Shown here: piece by piece, positions 36,301-48,300 of the stretch
Position numbering within the stretch: the first letter of the stretch is position 1
How the letters are laid out: every line of letters begins with the position of its first letter
Assembly (NCBI GenBank): GCA_936440205.1
Contig: OW387147.1
Location: 18,811,629-18,875,628, forward strand
Reading direction: 5' to 3'
Source of the DNA: Lepidonotus clava
Lineage: Eukaryota > Annelida > Polychaeta > Phyllodocida > Polynoidae
DNA length: 64,000 bases
Program-made: the position numbers and the translations under genes
The notes under the pieces: model-generated
The model's database searches: none
What the model was told of the DNA's origin: nothing
The model's input: the letters and a program-made list of their open reading frames with translations, nothing else

Positions 36301-39300
36301 GACATTAAACGGTATGAAAATATCATGTTACTTACCTTCTATTTTCAATTGAATAAAGAGACAATACATCATACTGTTTAACGTATTCCATTATAATAGT
36401 CCTAACCTTAGATATACGATTTCCCCAAATCTGCTTTTGCTTAGATACCACCATTTTGAGTATTTCACGATGTTCTACCTGCAAATACATTGCCTTACTT
36501 TATAATACCCTACGATATATAAAACAGCAGCACCTACACCTTAAAACATGTACCTTGAGTCTGGCGATTATGCTACTAACAGACAACTCAGTTTCTTGAT
36601 TTGCAAGGCAAATAGCCTAGAGCCCTGTCTTTCTGATCTATCACCCCACCTCTGCCCCCTACTCACCCCTTTAGACCCGTCTAACCTGTAACCCTACCCC
36701 CTGCCTCCTGGAGCATTCACCCACCTGTCAGCCACCCCTGTGCCTGTCTCCTCCAGGTGGACAGCTCCTCCACGGTGTCACAGACCTCCTGTAGCTGTGC
36801 GCCCTCCAGTACCCGCCAAGCCTTCGGAGTCTCCTTTATCGCCGCCCCGAATACTATCAACTTCGCCACGGTCAGTATATTATTATATGGCCAACTGTGA
36901 CAGAAAAAAACTGAGCTTCTCTTTTGTATTTCAATATCAGTATATAGCTGTCTTTTTTCCAGAGTAATATATAGTGGATATAAACGGTCTGAATAGTGTT
37001 TAGACATGTTCTTGAAATCACTCAGCTAAATTAATTCTCTGTGGGTACCAGGATTTAAGGCATAGAGGTATATTGATTTATTAGCTTGGTGATTGAAAGA
37101 TGATCCAATTATTAGAATAACTTATATCATAATCTTTGTTCTTCATGATGAGTAGTACCAAGAAAATAAAGAAGCACAAACAAATAGTATTTACTCTAAA
37201 GAAAAAAAGCAATTGTGTACTGAAATAAAAATCACATTTTTACTTTAATGACATTACATACCATCCATTAAGGTGTTTGCCAAATTCGCCGACCTGGGGA
37301 GTAATGCTGCCGTCTTCAGCACAGTGGTGGGCATCCTTGGGCTGTACGTGCTCATCGCCGTGTGGACGCGATTCCAGGACAAGAAGGACATGGCCTGGGT
37401 GAGCTGCTCACAATAGAGACCCCTACTGTCCAGATTAGAGAACCCAATTTCTCGGAATAGAGACCCCTACTGCTCACAAAAGAGACCCATACTGCTCATC
37501 ATATAGAAGACCTCTGCTCGGAATAAAAAACCCTACCGCTCAGAAAAAAACCCCTCACTGCTCAGATTAATGATCATTACTGCTATAAATAGAGACCTTT
37601 ACTGCTTAGATTAAAATAGCTCACTGGTCAGAATAGAGTTTAGAATAATTCGCTGCTCAAAATAGAGACCCTAACTGCTCAATTTGGAGACCGCTACTGC
37701 TCACAATATAGATCCCCACTGCTCATGATAAAGCCCCTACCATGTGAGATAGAGACCCCCATTGTTTACAATACAGACCCCATCTGCTAACATCTGAGAC
37801 CTTTAATGATCACAATAGAGACCATTGATGACATGCTATTCACAATAGAGACCCCCACTGCCAGATGCTTACAAGGCCATACGAGCACCATGTCAGGTGG
37901 TCCTTGTTATTTTTTTTGGTTTCTTTTTGGAGGTGGGGGGAGCAATAGAAAGCCCCATTTTTAGCTGCCTGCTTGGGCTGTCTGGCATGCTGGCTATCCC
38001 ACTGGGAGGGGACGGGTGTGATGATTGGGGCCAGGACACGGGGCAAGGCCTTGTCGGTGTAGGCGTGAAAAGAATGACCAGAACAGCCAACCAAAAGTAT
38101 GTGTTGCTTTAGTTTTTCTTATATATTACATAATGACGTCATCAACCAAAAACATACTTGACCTCTCCAAATATAAGTATATTAATCTAATCTTACAAGT
38201 CCTTAAAAGATAGAATAATTATTAAACAGTATCGCTTATTCAGAAGCAGGTGCAATACCCTATGAGTAGGAAAATGGAAAGTATGTGTACGCTTGATGAA
38301 AATATAACTATATCTCTAAACACCTGTCAAACATCTGACTTACCCCAAAACCATATAAGCCCGGCCATTGCTAGCAACATTCAAATCCAAAGTGTTCTTA
38401 CTGCCATTCATTCGCCGATTATTCGACATATTACTGCATGGCTATGCTTTTGGAAATATTTCTTTGTAATCAAGAAACTTAGGTTGGTTAGGTTTTGAAA
38501 AAGGATAGGTTCGTTTCCATTGGGTGGTCCAAGGGAGTGGATTTGGCATTTAGACCTCTCTCACATTTGCATGAAGACAATAATATTATTCAACTTGTTT
38601 ATAGACAAGGGGGGGCGACCAAAAAAGATTCACGAATCTGAAGTTCAATAAAAGTCACGATTCCGAATTTTGGGTTCGTGAAAGATTCGTGGTCACGAAT
38701 CTTATGTTTGTCCATTGTCCCTTTTTTCCTATTTATTTCATTTTCAAATTATTTCATTAAACTTCAAATGTATTCTAATGGATATCAAGATGTATCATGT
38801 ACAATAATATGTACTTTATGAACACTTTTTTTAATGCTTGAAAATGTTCGTGAATGTTCATGGAGATTCGTAAATGTTTTCTGGACATACCCTAGGTTCG
38901 TGAGAGGGCAAATTGTTATCACGAATATTCGTGAAAGTTTTTTGGTCGCCATCCAAGGTAATTTCAAACACAAATAAACCTACCTTTCATGGTACATTAT
39001 CTATGTTTTAACTTAAAGGGAGCCAAAACCAATATAACTGCCAAATTTTCAAAACTCCGATAAGTACAGAAAATTAATATGTTACATGAGTCTAATTAAG
39101 GTCAGTGGTAAAGTATTAGCTGTGAAAACTAGCTCAAACCCAAGTAGAATTCCATGAGAGATGGTAATATTTCCATTTGTTTGTAAACAAACCCATTTTT
39201 GCAGATCCACATTAATAAGCTCTGTTAATTCATTTGAGCAAGGAAAACTTGTTTCTAATGATTTTCTACCATATTTCATGGTTGAGATTTTTAACATGGG

Positions 39301-42300
39301 CAAGAATTAGGCTCAAGGAATGGATTTTCATGATTATTTGAGTTTGAAAAATTTTGTTGAATTTATTGGTTTTGACTCCCTTTAAACCTCAATTAGCCTA
39401 GTGTTTTGGAGGATAGGACTTTTCTCTGAGCAACTAAGAACTATTCATAGAAACTGATGATCATACGTTCACCATCTTAAATGATCTTATTAAAGATATC
39501 ATCGTAACGTATACAGTGGAAGACCATGGAACCTGCCCCATATAAGTAGACATTCCGTGCGACGCAATAGAACCAAGTGAACTATTGTCAAACACAATTG
39601 CATATCTATTACATGTACGCACAATTCTCGTTTATATGATTCTTATTGTACCCTTTCAGACTGAGATGAAGGAGCTGGACGACAACAACCCTGGCGACCA
39701 CTACACCTACGTAGTGACGGTGGACACGGGCTATAAGATCGGGGCCGGCACCTCGGCCAATGTCAGCTTTGTCCTTAGTGGGGCGCTCGGGGACACTGGT
39801 GTGCGCCACCTCACCGCCGATACCAAGACGGTGGGTTCGAGTCCTGTGAAAGGGAGTTTCAATAACCACTATACTTTAAGGAGCCAAAAGCAATGTTGTG
39901 TCAAAATATGACAAAATTTTCCAAACTTGAATAACTGAAAATACATTCTAAGAGTATAACATTAGACACTGGCACAGTAGAAATCATGATAACTAACTAA
40001 AACTTTACTTGAATTCCATAATACTCATGTCATATATACCTGAAGACAGCAATTTTGGTGGGTCACCACAATTGACTGTGGAACAGTTTTTATGTATTTT
40101 AATGTAGATAAAGTCTGTATTCACAGTCTATGTTTTACCACAGGCCTCGGTTACGGCCATAGAATATATTTCAGTAGTTAACAAAATTTGGAAAATTTTG
40201 ACCCTACATTACTTTTGGCTCCTTTTAAACTATTATATAAGGCTATGCGGCTGGATTTAGGTGATTGTAATCAAATAGCATGCATGTTAGAGGTACAATG
40301 GTATACTTACATATTTCATACATTGTAAAAGCTGAGATAAAGGATACATTACGTAGGCCTACATGTTACGTCGTGCCTTGGAGTATCTGAAACTCCTCAT
40401 AATCTATATGTAATAATGTGTACCTGAAGCTTAAGCAATGAGTGTGCCTTTAGTTACGGTTCTTTTATGCAATGGAATAGTGTCGCCATGTTATACACGT
40501 TTTATTAATGAACATATAACATAAAGTAGCTTTACGACATTTTTCTTTCTCCAAACTAACCAATCCCCTCGCAGGCATATTAACATAGTTCTGTGGGGAA
40601 GTACAAGGTGCAGTTGTTCCACTCTGTGACCATGGATTATATCACGGGAAAAATCCTACAACCAGCAACATGGCAGGATCCTTTATCTTCTTGAATTAAT
40701 GTGGTATTAGAACAATTTGATCACCAGACCAACCTATCCGTTCCCAAACTTCCTATGTCCGTAATCAATTTACACGGTCAGAATTCCGGGTCATGGATCT
40801 AAATTCCATTGCAATTCTAACGCACAATGGCCCTCAAGTGGGTGCCCCATAGCAATTCTTGGCAATTCCCTAAATGGGGAAGCAGTCTGAACCCTTAACC
40901 TAGTTTCTAGGGATTCCTATAAATAGAAACACGGAAACTAGGGCCATCTCAAGCCCCCAGGGGAGGTCGTTAGACCCAATCTGCTTTTAAACCCAACGAG
41001 CGACACCCTCAATGCACCATCTCCCGTGGATCGTACATTGAAACCCTTGACTAGGATTCGACCCTTTCCTTAGTGGTTTTGTAGGGTTTTCTTGTCGCTT
41101 CCACAGTTCATGAATCTAGATATCATAGCTAAAGTGTTGTGATTCATGAGTTGCATCATAATTATGATTATAATTATGATGAACATAGAAAGAGTGAAAC
41201 GCAAATTAGCCTTTTATACCACTCAGACTCTGAAGCTGTCAAAGATTCAATACAAAATTCATTTTCCATGCTCCAGTAAACCACACTAAACTCTATCTTA
41301 GGGCTCTGGATTGGGGAGGGGGGTCCAATGTCGCATGGCGAATATAAGAAAAGGCTCCGTCACCAGGTCACCGTGTCGAATTTAAGAAAAACAACTGTCA
41401 ATTGTCACTAGAAGCTCTGTTGGCCGTCAAATTTAAGAATTAGCTCTGTCGCCATGTCGAACCTAAGAATATCCCATGCATGCATGTCGCCAAGCAAAAT
41501 AAAACTGCCCTTGTCGCCGGGTCTAAACCCGTTAAAAACTATAGATCTAACATCAAAATCATAAAAGAATCTCTACTAAAAGAAAAAGAAAAACAAACCT
41601 ACCAGCCTTTACCCCATACTATCATTACCATAGAGTCTACTATCATGGTACCAAACCTACATACCTTACCATTTCTATCGTTGTCCATCAGGAGTTCCCA
41701 CGCGGCAAGACGCAGGTGTTTTACCTGACCACCAGCTGTGGTCTGGGTCGGCTGTCCACCTTAAAGGTATGGCACGACGGTCTCAGCGGGGGGTCCAGCA
41801 ACGCCTGGTACCTGAGTAAGGTCACCGTGGAGGACGTCGACGACAAGCGCAAGTCAGTCACATTTCTATATACAGAGTTAACTATAAATCATCGTTTTAG
41901 GATATAGATATTTAGGTTTTGTTTGAATTGACAAGTAATGTCAACAATTATAGGCCTATGCATTATATAATCATATCTCATCACTATATTTTCTGAAACT
42001 TAAGTTGTGTTTGATCTGGGGAAACATAATATTTTTGAAACGGAATAAACTATTCGTGTCTTTTTTCAACTAATAACAGGAGTGGATCTGGGCGGTAGCT
42101 TTAGTAACAAACGAATGTCCTAAATATGACGGGTGGTCAAAGGAACATGGTCCTGATCGCCTCTAACACCATTTTTCTGGGTTGGTTATAAGCCCATCCC
42201 ACATTGGGTATATCCCAGGGTCACTGGGGGTTGGACAAAATAAACATAATAAGCCATATTTGTCTCCCAGAGTTGGGGCTACTGAAATAAGAATTGTATT

Positions 42301-45300
42301 TTTTTTCTATACCCAAAGTATTGCTAAAACATTATGATTTCTTAAACGTCATCAATTAACACATTTGCAGGTTTGCCAGCCAATCAATATACTTTATTTC
42401 AGTGGAAAATTGGGTTGGACATCATAGATAGGGCTGAAAGGTTTTGACATTCGTTCCTATGGGGAAAAGGTGAATACACAAAGCTGCATTTCACTAATTT
42501 TAGGGGCAATCTGTCAACTAAATTGCTTTGGTTAATTTTGTATTATGTAACTGTCTTCTGTAATAAGCATGGATGTAATTTTGAGAAGTATTTCATAGTA
42601 AATTTCAATGTTGGTGTAAACTGGAATGGGCTTATTGGAGGTGGGGGGGGGGGGGGATACCATGAATGAACACATGGACAATTGCCGCGTCGAGGAACCT
42701 CCATACAATGTGACCCCTACACCCAGAAAACTACGTCCTCACGATCCATCCGAGTTCAAGCCTCTCCCCTTTCATTTGAAAAGTTCATAGTCCTACTGCG
42801 TCTATTCTACCCATTCTGTAAATATTGAATGACCGTTATTATGTCACTAATGACATCAAATATTCCATATTTCAACCTAGGTACACCTTCTTGTGCAACA
42901 AGTGGCTGTCCCTGGAGCATGACGACGGGCGGATTGACCGCACCCTGTTCAGCGCTAAGAAGGCCGAGGTGTCCCGCTTCTCCTACCTGTTTGCTGAGAA
43001 CTCCAAGACCAAGCTGGCAGAGCACCACATCTGGGTCTCCGTCTTCTTCAGACCCGTCAGGTCAGTCAGGAATTGGATTGTAGGTGCATGCAACGATTCT
43101 GTGACCACAAAAAGATTCCAAACTCCTGCTTCTGATGCTGAAAATACCAGTTTTGGTTGATGATGCTGGTGGTGTCACTTATGAGAATCCATACAAATGA
43201 TTGTTGTTACTCAATTGAATAAAGAAAAATGTGCATATATGCAAAAAATTAATAGTTTTTATAGATGTTCGTAGTAGAGACGTTTTCCCGATCTTCATAA
43301 TACAGTACAATTTCTAGACATTCGCAAAGTATATTATAATCACAATGTTTGATATAAGCTACAGAATTATTTATAGAAGTTGCTGTGATACCAGGGATGG
43401 ATTTTGACCCTTTTTTGGGAAGCCAAATTTCGATTTCTATAATGTAAAACTGGCGGCTCCCAAGCAGACGCCGGGACCCTTTTTGTTATCGGCGCCCCCC
43501 CCCCCCCTCCTTTCCAAAGTTTCTGGGTCCGCCCCTGGACACACCTATATTTTAAATGCCACAATTGTCTTCCCTTCACTTAAGGAACTTACTATTACAA
43601 GCATCTCAGGAATTTTGTCATGGGGCCACACTTTAGTAATCTCACTGTGATAAAAATTGTCTCTACCCAGGTCGAATATAACCAAGTATAGATGATAGAG
43701 CCCAAAGTATCATGCCTATTAGTGAGTCAACACCATTACCTGCCTCTAGATCGTGCTAATAATGTTTTCATTTCTTTTGTGCACCAGGACGAACTTTACA
43801 AGACTTCAGAGATGGTCATGCTGCCTTTCCTTCCTCTTCCTCACCATGATCACCTCAGCCATGTTCTACAGGACAGCAGACAATGTGGAACGGCCAATGT
43901 CAATCACTCTTGGCCCCTTCACCTTCTCCGTCCAGGAGCTTTTTGTCAGTCTCATCTCTGTTGCCATTGTCGTCCCCGTCAACCTCATCATCATTGAGAT
44001 CTTCAGACGTACCAATGACATCAACATGTTTGGCACTTTAGAGCGCATCCAAGCCAAACGTGCAGAGAAAAACCAAACTCAAGTCCAAGAGTTTAACCAG
44101 TTTAACGAAAAACTTGTGAAGACTGATTTTGGAAAGAAGTTGAAAGCTGCAGGAGTGAGTGACTTTGAGCTTGGCAATGTTGGCAGTGATGGGAAAATTG
44201 AAGTTGTTGATATAGAGGATATTGAAGAGGAGATGATAGGCCATGATAGAAAGGAGAAGAAGGGAGATAAGGGAGAAAAGAAGATGAGGATGCTGCCAAG
44301 TTGGATGAGGATCATAGCCTGGTTGTTGCTGGCCTCTGCCATCCTGGTTCCTGCCTTCTTTGTCATACTCTACAGTCTGGAGTGGGGTGCTGAAAAAGCT
44401 AACCAATGGCTCATTTCCTTCATCTTATCCATACTTGAAGACATCTTTCTCATTAACCCCCTCAAGGTAAGTATGATCATTATGACAAGTTTAAGTTTAA
44501 GAATTCTGATATCACAATTCTGTAAACAGATTTATAAATGTTTAATCTCAGATTACTTGTAAATAAAGGGTCTTTTGTTATTCTAGAATTCAAAGCAACA
44601 CTTCCATGTAATGATACTCACTTGATAACATGTATACACCATTCTGGCAATCATCAATATTGATTAAGGGATGGATGAAATATCCTGTCGCTAATTTATC
44701 TAGAGTTAATTTAGACGGATATCCATAATTGCACTGAAAGGTGGTCTCTTCATGACCTTTCATGAAATTCAATGACTTTTCTTAGGGGAAATAATAATAA
44801 TAATTGATCGTTACTCTATCATAATACAAGACAACTGTATACACATTGGAGGTACAGCGTCGGTAATATAATCATATGGGGACATAGCCATAGATAATTT
44901 TATTGCCGGTTTCCCATTATTTACCATCTATCCTAGTATCCTAGAAGTAAAGTTTTTGAAAACAAGTCTACTGCCATTAGCTCTAGGTCGTCTAGGGGGT
45001 TACCAATGAAGATTGATTTTCAGAAATAACGGGGGGAAAGTGCTGGAGGCAAATAACGCAATGGACCAGAATTTTTCATGAAACAGCAGGCAGCAATGAT
45101 ATCCCATCGATATAATTTCTATGCCATATCTATACGGAAAATGTGAGTCTGAGGATTTTGGGGATTCCTGGCCATTTGCGCATTGCGCAGTGAATGTAGC
45201 GATGGGAAATGCTGAGGTTCTCTCCAAGCAGATACTTCCTAAAACGCATTGAATTAACGTTGCGAAAACTCAGCCTGGAGGCCATTAAAAAGGGATTCCC

Positions 45301-48300
45301 TATCAATTGTGAAATAACTATACTTTCCACGCCAATTTTGAGACCTGATTAGGATTCTTTGGGTAAATGCCCAACTTTTTCTCACTTACCGTATGAAGAT
45401 TGGACAAATATTTAAAAAGTTACAGCGAAATAATGTGTTTTCCCCCAATACATTGACATAGAAAACAACTCCAACGTTTCAGATCGCGATTTTGCCGCAA
45501 AACCGACGCGCCACGTCCATAATAGAGACCCTCGTATCCAGTATATAAATCACATATAATATTTCAAAGGAGACCATTAGATCACATCATTTACCTATGT
45601 AAACAAATTAATAAAAAGCAGCGCTATGTTTGTTTGGATCATCTGAACTGTAATGATTGCTACATACATGTACATTTTTAAACTAGCCAGGGAAAGTTTA
45701 GAACATAACTTTAGAATGAAACACTAAGTCGCAAAAGTCACTAAATGACAACACGTATTTTCACTTTGTGTCTCTTTTATTACTCGGTGTCTAAAAATGT
45801 TCTAATTCCAGGTGGTGGGACTGGCCCTGATCGCAGCCTTCATCCTGAGTAAACGAAACAAGAGTGACGACGACGATGACGACGAGAACACTCCTGTTGA
45901 GCAGCTACCCCCAGGTAGGTTGGGTCACTCCTCAGACAGTATGAGCCTCATAATTGGTAACATGGAGCATCATGATTTCATCTTGGGCCAGAGGATAAAC
46001 ATTGATCTGAACAGACCACCGTTTTATTTAATACACTTTGTGTTTTGAGTACAAGTACCAGAGCTAGATTAAATCATTCTCAAGTACAAACGTCCTCCAT
46101 AATAATGAGTGAAATATCCTACCTCACCTATGCTTATCAGAATACAAGAAACCATAAATCAGAACTATTGTAAAATTTGACAATATCCATAGTTATTTTT
46201 ATTTGTCCAGAACAGTAAAATCTAATGTAAATGGTAACCAGACGTTTCTCTCATTCTTTTAGGTACTTTGATTGTTTTTCCTCATGTCTTCCCCTTATCT
46301 TATTTCATACACTTAAAACATATATTCCTCCTGGGCATAGACCTGACGGAAGAGGAGCTGCTGGAGATCCGTCGGGTGGAGGCGGTCAAGCGGTCAGCGG
46401 CCCGCACCCTCATCAGGGACACGGTCATGTTGTGTATCTTCGCCTGGGTGGTCTTCAGCCTCAGTTACGTGGCCAGGGATGACCGTGACTACCGGGTACA
46501 CACCTCAGTACAGGAGATGTTCCTCAATGGGGCCACGGGCTTTGAGTCCTCGGTGAGTCTGTGTAATGGTTTCTCAGGCTTTTTTGAGAGGGGGGTTTGT
46601 TTTTTGACTAATTTTTTTTTTCATAGGGCTTTTGATCATCGTTTTTTGAATTTTGGGCTAATATATAAATATATATATTTTTTAATGTTTAGGGACCATA
46701 GAAGTGATATTTTAAAGGAGGGTTCGTCCAGGGGGGGGGGGAGGGGCGTTCGTAAGAACCCCCCGAACTCCCCTGGTTAAGGGCCTGATTTCGGAAGGTT
46801 TTCCTTTTGTTTGGTTAATTTGTTTAGCCAATGATGTAACGTTGTAGAACGTTCTGATAACGTCGTGTAACATCATAAAACGTTGTTCAGAACGTTCCAG
46901 AACGTGACCATTATGTGGCTTGGTGTATTCCATAATTATACAGATTTTGATTCTAGCGTTTTTGTAATTTTCTTTGATTTTCTCTGTGAATATAGTATGA
47001 AGCTAAACATCCTGAATGCCATTTGAAAAAGGGTTGTAAAAATGTCCAGTGATAAAATTAATGGCATGTTTAAGTCAACTGATTTTTATAATCGGCGACA
47101 AAGAGGTATTTGAAAGAAATTCTTAAGTGTTAAATGGTATATTGATGTCCATTTCCTTTGAGACTATAATGAAATGGTATGTCTTCCTATTTTAGATACG
47201 CTTTTGCCACTACAAGTTTAAATATGAGAATTCTGTCGACCCCAATATAATCAGCAATTGTACATACATCTTTGCTTCAAAGTTCTACCTTCATATCAGC
47301 AAATGATTCATTCAAAGTAACTTTTGCATATAACGCCCACTCTAAAACGTTTGCTGTAACCCTACTGGTTCTGAACTCCAACTCAGATTTCCAACGAGGC
47401 CACCTACTACAAGTGGCTGAGGACCGTGTTCGTCCCCAACTACTTCGTGATAAACGACGTCAACGGGAACAGACTACACTGGAGGGACCGCAAGTTCCTA
47501 GCGGACCGCACGGCATTCCGCGTAGGACCGGCCAGACTCCGCCAGCTCCGTTCCAAATACTGTAAGTGACCACATATCATATTTTATTTTACATTAAATT
47601 AGGTACCAGTGGTGGATGCGGGGGTGGGCAAAAGGGTCGGTTGTCCCACAAGACCGAGAAGTATTTTTCTCTGAATAATCGGAATTAGTTGATTGATACA
47701 AACCTGACGTTATTCATTTTCACTTTTTTTTTTTATAGGGGGGTTGATTTGCCACGCCCCCCGCTCCCTTTAAATGATTGACTCCGGATTCACCCCTGAT
47801 TAATGTCTCATGCAGGGTGCCCACGCAGGTCTGAAAAGGTCTTAAGATTGATTTTCTCAAATTTAAGACTCAAAAAGATCTTAAATAATTATTATACATA
47901 TTTCTTGCAAGGGGTCTTAATAAGGCCTTAAATTGGATAAGATTTGAAAAGGGAAATTCTGTGGTGTATTGAGCAAAATGTTGCTTTTTGTTCAGTGTCA
48001 TTAAATAAAATTTCATGCCATGATATTTTCTCTACACATACGGCAAATCAGTCTTCAACTTGCCAAGCTTCGGTGTTAAATAGGTCTTAAAAAGGTCTTA
48101 AATTGATTTTTGAAAAAGCGTGGGCACCCTGTCGTGAGAAGCTAACAGCCAGGCACAATTGATACAAACGTTTACCCAATATCTATTTTGGAATTGCTGG
48201 TATGTATATAGGCACATATATACGCTGACCTTATCAATATAATTATGTGGTCTATATTTAGAAGTACAACAATGTATCCCAATATGCGATGTTATGTAAC

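Noticed and set aside
37406-37863. CRISPR-like array of short repeats
   Set aside because: Units are contiguous and diverged without unique spacers, in an intron of an animal gene. A minisatellite explains it.
39835-39850. Box B-like 'ggttcgagtcctg'
   Set aside because: It straddles the donor of the PLAT exon and no box A lies upstream at tRNA spacing, so no tRNA gene or SINE is supported.
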